Shown piece after piece: positions 1 to 8,808 of a DNA stretch of 17,108 nucleotides. This stretch comes from Planctomycetota bacterium (GTDB lineage: Bacteria; Planctomycetota; Phycisphaerae; WQYP01), in NCBI GenBank assembly GCA_021852225.1, contig JAJZOA010000140.1, positions 1 to 17,108 on the forward strand, written 5' to 3'. The position numbers were made by a program, and so were the translations under genes. Below the pieces are notes generated by a model. It was not told the origin of the DNA and searched no databases. It was given only the letters and a program-made list of their open reading frames with translations. Numbering within the stretch: the first letter of the stretch is position 1; each line of letters begins with the position of its first letter.

Positions 1-1
1 G

Positions 2-394
2 TTTATGGATGAACCGACCAGCGGCCTGGACCCTGTTGGCATGCTGGAAATTAAAAATATGATCATTCGGCTTAAAGAGGCGGGTAAAACCGTTCTGCTT
101 TCCAGCCACCAGCTTGCCGATGTGGAAGATGTCTGCGATCGACTGGTCATTCTGTATCGCGGCCGTGTTGAAATAGCCGGCAACCTGACGGACCTGCTGG
201 AATTAAAGGATGTATTTCAGCTTGAAGCCCGGCAGGTTTCCGACTCCCTGCGGGAACAACTGATCGCACTGGCCCAGCAGGGCGGCGCAAAGGAAGTACA
301 GACCGGTCGTCCGCGTGTGCGGCTTGAGGACCTGTTCAAGCAGTTGGTGGATTCCAAACGTCGCGGCGAAAAAGCCACCCCGACGGCCAGTTAA
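2..394 (+). CDS. ABC transporter ATP-binding protein, C-terminal part (5' end outside window)
   Basis: This is the 3' end of an ABC ATPase whose start lies before the window; the frame is open from base 2. The first residues are the Walker B / D-loop segment FMDEPTSGLDP, with the catalytic Glu after the Walker B Asp. About 25 residues later comes the H-loop LLSSHQL with the switch His. The tail after the H-loop (about 80 residues, containing YRGRVEIAG) is the usual C-terminal extension of ABC-2 type exporter ATPases. It energises the membrane subunit encoded 56 bases downstream, so the two are probably one operon. Walker A, Q-loop and signature motif are not in the window. The substrate cannot be read from the sequence. 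The family assignment is secure. Confidence 0.95.
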   Translation, partial: FMDEPTSGLDPVGMLEIKNMIIRLKEAGKTVLLSSHQLADVEDVCDRLVILYRGRVEIAGNLTDLLELKDVFQLEARQVSDSLREQLIALAQQGGAKEVQTGRPRVRLEDLFKQLVDSKRRGEKATPTAS

Positions 395-440
395 AATTCC
401 GCGCTGCCGGAATTCCGCCCGCTACGGGCGCAAGCAATAT

Positions 441-444
441 GGAG
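441..444 (+). promoter_or_regulatory. Shine-Dalgarno site that fixes the permease start at 451
   Basis: GGAG lies 6 bases before the ATG at 451. An in-frame ATG at 439 overlaps this site and has no good ribosome binding site of its own, so 451 is the better start. Confidence 0.6.
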
Positions 445-450
445 TATACG

Positions 451-2466
451 ATGCCCCACGGAACAGGCATTCATTATGTCACGCTATTCGCGGATTCGGT
501 CATTGGTCTGCTGATTGTGGCCTTTATTCTGCTGGCATTCCGGGATGTATTGCGTCTGAGAACGGGTCTTTCACGAGCCTGGGCCATCGGGCGGGTATCC
601 CTGCTGGACGCCTGGAGCGCCCGCATATGGGTCCTTCCGGTGATCTGGCTGTTTATTTCCCTGATTCTCTGTTTGGCGATCGTGCGCGGCTACACCCCGG
701 GCAGCAAGGTGCGACTGGACCTGACTATTTTTCTGCGGGCACAGGAAGTTCTCCTGCTGGTGTACCTGGGAATTCTGGCCTGTCTGGCGCTGCCGCGCGA
801 ACGGGAACGCCGCACGCTGATCACCACCGGCGCCAAGCCCATTTCCCGTCTGGAGCTGCTGCTGGGAAAGGTTTTCGGGTTGTGGGCCGCCGGGCTAGTA
901 CTGCTTTTGGCCATGATGTTGCTTACCTGGGGCTATATGACCCTTGTGGACGGAAAAATCCGTTCGGATGCCCGTGTGTTGTATCAGCAGGAAAAGCATG
1001 GCTATGAAAAAATGATCCGCCGGGTGCCCCCGCAGCCGGGACTGCGGCTTCTGGCGGAAAACGGCGTGCTTCAGGCGCAGAACAACCTGACCGGCACACT
1101 GCGAATCGCCGGGCAGATACACTATTCATCAAATCCACCCCGGCGCGAACTCAAAGGTGGAAGCAGTGAAACTCTTTATTTTGAGTTTCCATCACTTCCG
1201 GCTTCGTTTGAATCGCCGCCGGTGATTCTGTTTAATTTTGGCGTGGTATCCTATGCGCCTCATCCCGGTCCGGTGAAAATTCATTGCACGCTGGTCTCGC
1301 GTGCCAACCCCATGACCACCGAGGAAAAATCTCTTACGCTGGACCAGAATGGGACCGCGGAGTGGTTTGTGAAACATACCTCCGGCTTTTTCAGCTATCG
1401 AAACCCGGGCACCGGCGCGCTGTACAATCCGGGGCCGGTGGTCATACGGGTAACCTGTACAAACCCGATGGTCTATCTGCGATTTTTTAACGGCGTGCAT
1501 AAGACCGGGGGCATTCCGCACGCAAGCTGTTATGTCGCGGGTCTTGATCCAGACCGTACCGCCAACCACGCAGGGTATGTATTCCCTAAATCCAATCCGA
1601 TTATCACCGGATTTAAGAGCAACGGAAAGCAGGAAATTGTCGGCCCCAGCTACCGTCACCCGGGCATTCCGCCGGAAGTAGCCTCGTTTGAATTCAAACA
1701 CCTCAATCCGCTTACGATTCCCACGACCAAAAACGGAATGTTTACGGTCAACCTGATGATCGGCGTGGACAAACAGGAAAATGAACAGCTTCCCGCCCTT
1801 GCGGCGCTTCAGGCCTATACCACCGCGGCTCCACGGGACCGGACAACTCTGCAAAACATCCGGATCGATGAAAAGCATGTCACGCCGATACAGCTTCCGC
1901 GAAGTCTGCTGAGCCAGGGGGGGAGCCTGGTTATCACGCTGGTCAGCGAAGTTCCCGGTCACTGGCTGAAACTGACACCCGATTCCGTAGCCATTGTCCG
2001 GCCCGCATCGCCGTTTATTATCAATCTGGCGAAAAGCGAACTGGTGATTTTCTGCGAAGTGGCATTGCTGATAGCGATTGGTGTGGTGGCCGGCACGCGT
2101 CTGGGCTGGCCGGTGGCGCTGCTTACAACCATGGTCTGCTATATGCTGGGCAACTTGTTCTCCTTTATCGCGCAATTGCATGCGGCCAACGGATTTGAAC
2201 TGCTGAATTATGTTGAAAACAACAAACTTAAGGGGGTCTGGTATTACCAGATCGGATCAATCATATCCGCCGGCATGACCAAAGTGCTTTATATTCTGGT
2301 GCATCTGTTGCCCGACTTCACCCGCTTTAACGCGCTGCACTTTATCGTGCGGTCCCTGAACATGCCGTGGCAAATTCTGGCAATCAATATTTTCTGGACC
2401 CTGGTCTGCGCCCTTCCCACGCTGGCACTGGGGTATCTGCTGCTGCGAAAACAGGAGCTGGCTTGA
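451..2466 (+). CDS. ABC-2 type transporter permease with large extracytoplasmic domain
   Basis: A 671-residue membrane subunit partnering the upstream ATPase. Hydrophobic segments lie near residues 10-30, 61-80, 99-114 and 141-163. A soluble region of about 360 residues follows (roughly 164-525), then four more hydrophobic segments near 530-549, 553-575, 609-622 and 640-665. Between the third and fourth segments is the motif RERERRTLITTGAKPISR followed by ELLLGK. This matches the cytoplasmic loop of ABC-2 permeases (E-x-G/R-T-L-x-x-L-x-x-P-x-S-R...GK) just before the fourth helix. The extracytoplasmic insert is rich in beta-type sequence and has no motif I recognise. The start at 451 is chosen for its GGAG site. 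The stop at 2464-2466 is separated by a single base from the next start codon, which implies translational coupling. The exported substrate is unknown. Confidence 0.82.
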   Translation: MPHGTGIHYVTLFADSVIGLLIVAFILLAFRDVLRLRTGLSRAWAIGRVSLLDAWSARIWVLPVIWLFISLILCLAIVRGYTPGSKVRLDLTIFLRAQEVLLLVYLGILACLALPRERERRTLITTGAKPISRLELLLGKVFGLWAAGLVLLLAMMLLTWGYMTLVDGKIRSDARVLYQQEKHGYEKMIRRVPPQPGLRLLAENGVLQAQNNLTGTLRIAGQIHYSSNPPRRELKGGSSETLYFEFPSLPASFESPPVILFNFGVVSYAPHPGPVKIHCTLVSRANPMTTEEKSLTLDQNGTAEWFVKHTSGFFSYRNPGTGALYNPGPVVIRVTCTNPMVYLRFFNGVHKTGGIPHASCYVAGLDPDRTANHAGYVFPKSNPIITGFKSNGKQEIVGPSYRHPGIPPEVASFEFKHLNPLTIPTTKNGMFTVNLMIGVDKQENEQLPALAALQAYTTAAPRDRTTLQNIRIDEKHVTPIQLPRSLLSQGGSLVITLVSEVPGHWLKLTPDSVAIVRPASPFIINLAKSELVIFCEVALLIAIGVVAGTRLGWPVALLTTMVCYMLGNLFSFIAQLHAANGFELLNYVENNKLKGVWYYQIGSIISAGMTKVLYILVHLLPDFTRFNALHFIVRSLNMPWQILAINIFWTLVCALPTLALGYLLLRKQELA

Positions 2467-2467
2467 C

Positions 2468-3934
2468 ATGACCACACCCGCACCGATTCCAACATCACCC
2501 AAGCCGGCATCCGTGCCGCGGTTGAACCTTGTAGCCTCCATGCGCAGCCGCGCGCGGCGTGACCAGCTTGTCTGCCTGATCATCGCGATTCTGCTGTTCA
2601 TCGGAATCTTTGCGATTCAGCCCTCACTTCATGCGCGCCGCGCCGCGCTGGTGCAGCGGACCGCCAACGCCAAAAACGTTGGTCATCTGCTGTTGACGTT
2701 TCCGCGGCTTGCGCTGGGCGGATTCCGCGGCGTCCTGGCGATGGTGCTCTGGGAGGACGCCGAAAGTGACAAGAACAATCATAAATGGCGGCCACTGGAA
2801 ACGGATTATCAGGCTATTGCCACCATTGAGCCATATTTTGGATCCGTGTACATATTCAACGCTTGGAATATGTCTTACAACCTTTCGGCCCAGTTTCATT
2901 CCATGAACACCAAATACAAATGGGTGCTCGACGGACTGGTGTCACTTTACCATGGTGAAAAATTTGTGCCCAACAACGCCAATGTCATCATGAATGAAGC
3001 CAATGATTATTTTCTGAAACTTGGCACGAGCTTTGAACGCAAATATTACTCCCCCCGCTGGCGCTACGACATTGCCCATCTGTACCGGTACGATCCGAAA
3101 AAGATTTCCTCCAGCTCAAGCTCACTTGGCGAAGTCTATTATCTGGTGACACGCCCGGAATTTCATTGCAAACTGCTTAAGCCCCTTAACGGCCATGGCC
3201 CAGTCGGGCATGGTGTGAAAATTCATGGAATGACCTATCGCTACGGCCTTAGCCCGTTTTATTTCGCCTGGTGCGAATACAACCGAGCCTTGCATCAGCC
3301 CAAGCTTCCCACGGACATGGGCATTGAAGTTCTGCATTCCTGGAAGCCGATGTGTCTGCGGCTCTGGTGCCGGGATGACTGCTTTTATGCCCAGCGGCTG
3401 ACCAACCGTATTTTCAATGCGGACACCGAAAAGAAAATGCTGGTACATTTTCCGGCACGGGTGGAAAACATTCACGACTGCTACCGCAACATCAAAATCA
3501 ACGCGCCGCGAAGCATTCATGAATTTCAGGTATTTCTGCAGAAATATCCCGATCAGCGGGCCGTGCATCGGTCGCATATTTATGAAGTGCGCTTTTATCA
3601 GGCCCTGGCCGCTGCCGAAGGAACATTGTTCCAGGGACTGGTTCAATGGCAATTGAACCATCGGCAGTTCCGCCTGGGAGACGCCGCGGACCAGAAACTC
3701 GCCGCGGCCGTTCCGCTTTACGAAAAGGCCATGGCCGCGTATGAAAGCTATCTGAACGTCGCCTTTCCACCGGCCCGCAACGGCCAGATGAACCCCGGCC
3801 TGAAAGGACAGCGTAAATACCTGCGGGCCATGCGGGCAAGAATTGACGGCATAAACTCCTTCCGCCTGACAGCCGCCCACCATAAGCCCGATATGAGCTT
3901 CCTGCAGCCGGTAACGCTTAGCTACAGCGATTAA
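2468..3934 (+). CDS. Membrane-anchored helical protein of an ABC-transporter operon, function unknown
   Basis: A 488-residue protein with a Pro-rich N-terminus, a basic stretch (RSRARRD) and one membrane segment at about residues 34-50, suggesting an N-in anchor with the bulk outside the membrane. After the anchor come LALGGFRGVLAMVLW, EPYFGSVYIFNAWNMSYN and a Trp/Tyr-rich helical region resembling irregular TPR-like repeats. I associate the LGGFRG, LW and AWNM(A/S)YN combination with a family common in planctomycetes and other PVC bacteria, often beside ABC-2 transporters; this is recalled, not searched. An AGGAG site at 2453-2457 lies 10 bases before the ATG, inside the upstream gene. The one-base gap to the permease suggests the proteins act together, perhaps as an accessory subunit. 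The biochemical role is unknown. Confidence 0.8.
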   Translation: MTTPAPIPTSPKPASVPRLNLVASMRSRARRDQLVCLIIAILLFIGIFAIQPSLHARRAALVQRTANAKNVGHLLLTFPRLALGGFRGVLAMVLWEDAESDKNNHKWRPLETDYQAIATIEPYFGSVYIFNAWNMSYNLSAQFHSMNTKYKWVLDGLVSLYHGEKFVPNNANVIMNEANDYFLKLGTSFERKYYSPRWRYDIAHLYRYDPKKISSSSSSLGEVYYLVTRPEFHCKLLKPLNGHGPVGHGVKIHGMTYRYGLSPFYFAWCEYNRALHQPKLPTDMGIEVLHSWKPMCLRLWCRDDCFYAQRLTNRIFNADTEKKMLVHFPARVENIHDCYRNIKINAPRSIHEFQVFLQKYPDQRAVHRSHIYEVRFYQALAAAEGTLFQGLVQWQLNHRQFRLGDAADQKLAAAVPLYEKAMAAYESYLNVAFPPARNGQMNPGLKGQRKYLRAMRARIDGINSFRLTAAHHKPDMSFLQPVTLSYSD

Positions 3935-4114
3935 GCATGATGCGCCGATCCATCGTTGACCCGCATTTTTGCGACTCTGCGTCAGTCAATGGGGTGTTCG
4001 ACATAATTCCCGCCGGACTTTGTCCTGCCCCAACGGTGTTGCAGGTCGCCTTGGGCACAGTTTAAAGCATGCGGGCAAAACGCCCTGGCCCCGGCCCGTC
4101 GGCAATCAAAAGCA

Positions 4115-4123
4115 TGGTAAAAT
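4115..4123 (+). promoter_or_regulatory. Candidate extended -10 promoter for putA
   Basis: TGgTAAAAT is an extended -10 element about 38 bases before the putA start. No convincing -35 hexamer is present at the expected distance, which is tolerated for extended -10 promoters. It lies in the 226-base gap between the ABC operon and putA. That gap otherwise shows no terminator or clear structure. Confidence 0.4.
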
Positions 4124-4148
4124 AGCGGCACTTGTACAGGCGATCGTC

Positions 4149-4153
4149 AGGAG
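4149..4153 (+). promoter_or_regulatory. Shine-Dalgarno site that fixes the putA start at 4161
   Basis: A perfect AGGAG lies 7 bases before the ATG at 4161. The frame is open further upstream to 3969, but that extension lacks a good site, is low-quality Arg/Pro-rich sequence, and would span the candidate promoter at 4115-4123. Confidence 0.75.
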
Positions 4154-4160
4154 TAACGCC

Positions 4161-7103
4161 ATGCCGTTGAACGCCGACATAGAGCAGAACATTCATCGTC
4201 TGGGTGATGTGATTTTGCGGGAAGCCCGTCACCGTCGCCGTGCGTCACAACAACATCGCGAAGCGTTTCTAAACCGCCTGCTGAGCGACTCTGCGCTCAA
4301 AACGCAGGTGTTACGCCTGGTGGATGTGCTGCCGTCATTGACACATGACCGGCAACTGGCCGAACATCTGGATATATATTTAGGATCGCAGGAATTGCCA
4401 ATCCCATGGCCCCGCCTGGCGAAATGGGGACTCCATAAAGCTCGAAAGGGCGCCGCCGCCCATCTGATCGCCGCCGCGGCCCGCCGGTTAAGCCGCAAAA
4501 TGGCGATGTCCTTTATCGCCGGGGAAACTGTGGATCAGGTGGAACGTGTGCTGCGGCGAATCTGGCGGAATGGAATGGATTTTTCTCTGGATATTCTTGG
4601 TGAAGCCAGCACGGGGGAATCCACCGCCACCGCTTATCAGGATTCTTACCTGAAATTAATTCCGGAATTAAATCGTCGAATTCGAACCTGGGCCGTCCGC
4701 AACGCGCCTGGCGGGAATCAAAAAGAACCACGGGTGCATGTGTCGGTCAAGCTGTCGGCATTGTATTCGCAGATACGACCGGCAGATCCGGACGGCAGCG
4801 TAAAAGTCATTAAAGATCGCCTGCGGCGCATTGTTTCCGCCGCGGCTCTTGCCGAGGCTTCGGTCACTGTGGATATGGAACAATATGATTACCGCACGAT
4901 TACACTGCGGGTATTTCAGGAACTGCTGGAGGAAAAAGAATTCCGTGAATTCCGCGGGGCCGGAATCGCGGTGCAGGCGTATCAGATTGACGCAATGCAG
5001 ATCGTTACAAATCTGATTTCCTGGGCCAAGGTCCGCGGCACGCCGGTTACCATCCGCCTGGTGCGCGGCGCATATTGGGATTATGAACGTGCCGTGGCAA
5101 TGCAGCATTCCTGGCCGGTGCCGGTTTGGGAAACCAAGGCCCAGACCGACGCATGTTACGAGCAATGCCTGGAACAATTGCTGAATAATCATCCGTTTGT
5201 CCGCACTGCGATTGCCACGCACAATTTGCGCAGCATCTGCGCCGGGGCGGCAATAGCGCGGGCGAAGGGACTGGCCGTGGAGGATTTTGAATTTCAGATG
5301 CTGTATGGCATGGCGGATGATCTGGCCGCTTCACTGGTAGACCGTCACTTTACCGTGCGGCTATACGCCCCGATGGGGCCGCTGCTTCCGGGGATGGCCT
5401 ATCTGGTGCGCCGCCTGATGGAAAATTCATCCAATGAATCGTTCCTGAAGCGAGCTTATACGGATTTGCCCGCGGACCAGATTCTTTTCCCGCCTGATTT
5501 GCGGCCCGCCAATTCTTCACCACCCCCTCCGAAAAGCGATGACGGCTTCACTCACCTGCCGCCGCTGCGGCCGGCAATAACCGCGCAATATTCAGCATTT
5601 GCCGAAGCATTGGATCAGGTGCGGGCAGCCGAACCGGTTGGTGTTTATCCCGTGATCAATCATAAGGAAATGATCCGTCCGGCAACGGGCGAATCGGTGA
5701 ATCCGAGCCGGCCGGACCGGATTGTAGGAAGAATTTCCAACGCTCAGGTTCAGGATGTGCACTCGGCTGTGGCTGCCTCCGTGGAAGCCGGTGCCCGCTG
5801 GCGCTGTACACCGCCGCGGGAACGGGCCGCCCTGTTGGACAAAGCCGCCGGGGTGCTGGCGCGGCGACGCCACGAGCTTGCGGCCTGGGAAATTGTGGAA
5901 GCCGGCAAGCCGTGGATGGAAGCGGATGCGGATGTGTGCGAAGCGGTGGACCATATCCGCTATGCGGCTTTTGGCGCGATGCGGTTTCTGGCCAGCCGCA
6001 ACATGGACGTGAGTGGTGAATCGAATACATACACATATCATGGAATTGGCCCAGCGGCCATTATTGCGCCATGGAATTTTCCCCTGGCCATTCCCGCCGG
6101 AATGGCGGCGGCGGCATTGGCGGCGGGCAATCCCGTGCTGATCAAGCCCGCTCCGCAAACGCCTGTAACCGCATGGTGGCTTTGGCAGGCGCTGCTTGAG
6201 GCTGGCTTTCCGGCCGGCACAATCGGCTTTCTGCCGGGTGGCGACGACATTGGCCGGGCGCTGGTCGAACATCCCGATGTGGCCCTGATTGCGTTTACCG
6301 GATCTGAGGCGACCGGGCGGCGGATTATATCCGCGGCCGCCGCGCCCGACAGGTGCCATTTCAAACGCGTGATAGCCGAAATGGGCGGAAAAAATGCGAT
6401 TATTGTGGATGATGACGCCAATCTGGATGACGCAATTCCGGATATCATCGCCTCGGCTTTTTCATACGCAGGCCAAAAATGCAGTGCCTGCTCTCGACTG
6501 ATTGTGCTGGAGAATGTGTACGACTCGCTGATGGGAAAACTTATGGATGCCGCCGCCAGCCTGCGCATTGGAGATGCCGCGGATTCATCCACCTTCGTCG
6601 GCCCGGTCATAGATCAACCGGCACGGGATCGCATTGCACTGGCGGTGGAACAGGCAAAGTCGGAAGCACACCTGGTTTTTCAGGCCACGGTTCCGCGGAA
6701 CCTTGACGGCTTTTATATTCCACCGACTATTTTCGCCGATGTAAATCCGGACAGCATGCTGGCGCAGGAGGAGATATTCGGCCCTGTTCTAGCGGTCTTT
6801 CGCGTAAAAAATATTGATCAGGCGGTCACTCTGGCCAACAACAGCCGCTACGGCCTGACCGGTGGCATCATGAGCCGCAACCCTCGGACAATTGACTTTG
6901 TGCGCCACACAATGGCGGTTGGCAATCTTTACATCAATCGCCGCATCACGGGCGCAGTGGTCAACCGCCAACCGTTCGGCGGTGCAAAATTAAGCGGTCT
7001 GGGCAGCAAAGCCGGCGGACCCGACTACCTTCTGCAATTCGCACAGGCGAAGGTCGTTACGGAAAACACAATTCGCCGCGGCTTTGTGCCGCCCCAGCCG
7101 TAA
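4161..7103 (+). CDS. putA: Bifunctional proline dehydrogenase / L-glutamate gamma-semialdehyde dehydrogenase
   Basis: A 980-residue enzyme that oxidises proline to pyrroline-5-carboxylate (FAD) and then glutamate semialdehyde to glutamate (NAD+). The N-terminal half is the PRODH barrel: HVSVKLSAL (Lys197), VDMEQYDYRT, RLVRGAYWDYE (from Arg299), ATHNLRS, FEFQMLYGM and LVRRLMENSSNESF (Arg417/Arg418, the substrate-binding pair of the family). A Pro-rich linker follows (PPPP at 454-457). The second half is an aldehyde dehydrogenase: APWNFPLAIPAG, IAFTGS, AEMGGKNA (Glu740), AGQKCSACSR (catalytic Cys774), EEIFGPVLAV and the C-terminal PFGGAKLSG. Its length matches short PutAs (about 1000 residues) that lack the ribbon-helix-helix DNA-binding domain of the E. 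coli type, so it is not expected to repress its own gene. It appears to be a single-gene unit converging on the TPR gene. Confidence 0.96.
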   Translation: MPLNADIEQNIHRLGDVILREARHRRRASQQHREAFLNRLLSDSALKTQVLRLVDVLPSLTHDRQLAEHLDIYLGSQELPIPWPRLAKWGLHKARKGAAAHLIAAAARRLSRKMAMSFIAGETVDQVERVLRRIWRNGMDFSLDILGEASTGESTATAYQDSYLKLIPELNRRIRTWAVRNAPGGNQKEPRVHVSVKLSALYSQIRPADPDGSVKVIKDRLRRIVSAAALAEASVTVDMEQYDYRTITLRVFQELLEEKEFREFRGAGIAVQAYQIDAMQIVTNLISWAKVRGTPVTIRLVRGAYWDYERAVAMQHSWPVPVWETKAQTDACYEQCLEQLLNNHPFVRTAIATHNLRSICAGAAIARAKGLAVEDFEFQMLYGMADDLAASLVDRHFTVRLYAPMGPLLPGMAYLVRRLMENSSNESFLKRAYTDLPADQILFPPDLRPANSSPPPPKSDDGFTHLPPLRPAITAQYSAFAEALDQVRAAEPVGVYPVINHKEMIRPATGESVNPSRPDRIVGRISNAQVQDVHSAVAASVEAGARWRCTPPRERAALLDKAAGVLARRRHELAAWEIVEAGKPWMEADADVCEAVDHIRYAAFGAMRFLASRNMDVSGESNTYTYHGIGPAAIIAPWNFPLAIPAGMAAAALAAGNPVLIKPAPQTPVTAWWLWQALLEAGFPAGTIGFLPGGDDIGRALVEHPDVALIAFTGSEATGRRIISAAAAPDRCHFKRVIAEMGGKNAIIVDDDANLDDAIPDIIASAFSYAGQKCSACSRLIVLENVYDSLMGKLMDAAASLRIGDAADSSTFVGPVIDQPARDRIALAVEQAKSEAHLVFQATVPRNLDGFYIPPTIFADVNPDSMLAQEEIFGPVLAVFRVKNIDQAVTLANNSRYGLTGGIMSRNPRTIDFVRHTMAVGNLYINRRITGAVVNRQPFGGAKLSGLGSKAGGPDYLLQFAQAKVVTENTIRRGFVPPQP

Positions 7104-7272
7104 CCGCGCGGTGCATCGTCCCAAACCGGTGTACAGGGTAACCGCCGGATTGAAGCCCAGATGGCTGCTGGAGAAGTGATTGACTGGCAGACCGCCGCAG
7201 GCATGAGGCGTGAATCGGTTTCCGACACCATGCGCCATCTGGGAAGCCAGATTCACCGACCCGTCTAAAAAT

Positions 7273-8622
7273 TCATTCTGACCGGCGTCGGAAATGTGCC
7301 GCCAGCCGTCCCATGGCTTGCCGAAGCTTCCACCAGGCCAGCGCCAGGCGAAAACGGGTTTGAATCTGCCGCAACTGAGTATCTTCCGGGGCAATGTCCA
7401 GTGCCTGATCCAGCCAGTACCGCCCACGGGCAAAATCGTGGCGGCTGATATACGCCAGCGCCAGGTTGGACATCGCCAGCATATACTTGGGTTGAAGTTT
7501 CAATACCGCCCGGCATTGGCCTATGCCCGCCTCCAGACGGTTGTCCAGAAGCAAGGTCACCGCCAGCGCGTGGTGGCCTTCCACGTGCCGTGGATTCATT
7601 TCCACCAGCCGCTCCAACGCCGTTCGGGCGGATTCAAGCTGATGCATATCCATAAACAGACGGCCAAGGGCCAGCAGCGTCCCCTCATCCAGATCGGCCT
7701 GGGAAAGTTCGCAATTCGCGTGGTACACCGCTTCGGCACGACTCTTCCGCCGGTGGTGTATCTGGGCTATTTGCAGATGCGCACCGCTGTAATGCCGGTC
7801 ATGCTGCAACACAAACTTGAACCGCTCCAGCGCCAGGCCGCTATCCCCTTGGGCCTCCGCCAGAACGCCGAGTTGATAATGCGCGGTCGGTTCTTCAGGT
7901 TCAAGGTCCAGCACCTGACGGAACTTTTCCCCCGCCGCCGCCGGCAGACGCATTTCCATCAGCAGTTCACCCAGGTCCAGCAGCGTATCCAGATTCCCCG
8001 GATCGCACCGGAGTTCCTCCATTAAATGCCGCCGGGCCTCCGCCAACTGCCCCTTGGCCCAGTGCACATCGGCAATGCGGGCATGAATCTGCGGATAATC
8101 CGGTTCCATTTCCAGAACCTGCCGCCAGCACCACAGGGCACGTTCGTAATTCGCGCGGGCAAACAGCGAACAGCCCATGTTGTAAAAGCAGGCCGGGCAC
8201 TTTTCCCGGTACTGTCGAGCCAGGTAAAACATCTCCTCGGCTTTTTCATGCTCCCCAAGTTCACTGTACGCGGTTATGCGGTTACAGTAGCACGGCTCAA
8301 AGCCCGCATCCAACTGCTGGGCACGTTCAAAAAAGCGGATCGCCTGCTTGTACCGCCCTATGCGGACACAGTCCGTCCCCGCCGCGTTAAGTGTTTCAAG
8401 GTCTTCGGGTTCCAGAGACAACGCCTTGCGATACGCGGCCAAAGCCTCGTCATGACGCTCCATCATGTCCAGCGTAATGCCCAGATTAAAATACCATGCC
8501 CCGATGGTCGGATTGATTTCTATGGCGCGACGCAATTCAGAAACGGCTTCCTCCCACCGGCCACGTTCATACAGGTCATGTGCGCGTTCAACACGCTGCT
8601 CCGCTTCCTGCCAGTCGCTCAT
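7273..8622 (-). CDS. Protein of twelve uninterrupted tetratricopeptide repeats
   Basis: A 449-residue soluble protein. Residues 7-414 divide into exactly twelve 34-residue TPR units with no insertion. Each has the expected pattern: small/aromatic residues in helix A, G/A at position 8, A near position 20, and P near position 32 (NP, EP, DP). A basic 35-residue tail with Trp-Trp follows (ALAWWKLRQAM...RRRSE). No signal peptide or catalytic domain is visible, so it is probably a cytoplasmic scaffold for protein-protein contacts; partners are unknown. Repeats 4-5 carry a Cys group (C111, C113, C142, C145, C151) that includes a CPAC motif. The start has GGAG 9 bases upstream. It converges with putA and diverges from the YjbQ gene across a 186-base gap. 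It belongs to a broad family with no specific functional prediction. Confidence 0.9.
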   Translation of the reverse strand: MSDWQEAEQRVERAHDLYERGRWEEAVSELRRAIEINPTIGAWYFNLGITLDMMERHDEALAAYRKALSLEPEDLETLNAAGTDCVRIGRYKQAIRFFERAQQLDAGFEPCYCNRITAYSELGEHEKAEEMFYLARQYREKCPACFYNMGCSLFARANYERALWCWRQVLEMEPDYPQIHARIADVHWAKGQLAEARRHLMEELRCDPGNLDTLLDLGELLMEMRLPAAAGEKFRQVLDLEPEEPTAHYQLGVLAEAQGDSGLALERFKFVLQHDRHYSGAHLQIAQIHHRRKSRAEAVYHANCELSQADLDEGTLLALGRLFMDMHQLESARTALERLVEMNPRHVEGHHALAVTLLLDNRLEAGIGQCRAVLKLQPKYMLAMSNLALAYISRHDFARGRYWLDQALDIAPEDTQLRQIQTRFRLALAWWKLRQAMGRLAAHFRRRSE

Positions 8623-8707
8623 GGATGGTTGCTCCAGTACACCTGCTCCATGCTAACAAACCGGCTGCCACAATCCAAGCGGCACGAAAATAACCCACAA
8701 CAATATT

Positions 8708-8736
8708 TTGCCAGCCGCAATGGTCGGCTATAAAAT
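8708..8736 (+). promoter_or_regulatory. Candidate sigma70-type promoter for the yjbQ-family gene
   Basis: TTGCCA at 8708-8713, a 17-base spacer, then TAAAAT at 8731-8736. Predicted transcription would begin near 8743, leaving an untranslated leader of about 65 bases. It lies in the divergent gap with the TPR gene. Confidence 0.5.
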
Positions 8737-8808
8737 CATCTGCGTCCTGATTCTGTATCAGGCCGTTGGCCGCCGGCGGATGGCCGCACAATCAAACGGT
8801 AATTTGGC

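Noticed and set aside
1192..2181. Minus-strand open frame of 329 codons opposite the permease
   Set aside because: It is an antisense shadow rich in Arg, His and Gln without recognisable motifs; the plus-strand permease explains the region.
3969..4160. N-terminal extension of putA to 3969
   Set aside because: The ATG at 4161 has a perfect AGGAG at 7 bases. The extension is not PutA-like and overlaps the candidate promoter.
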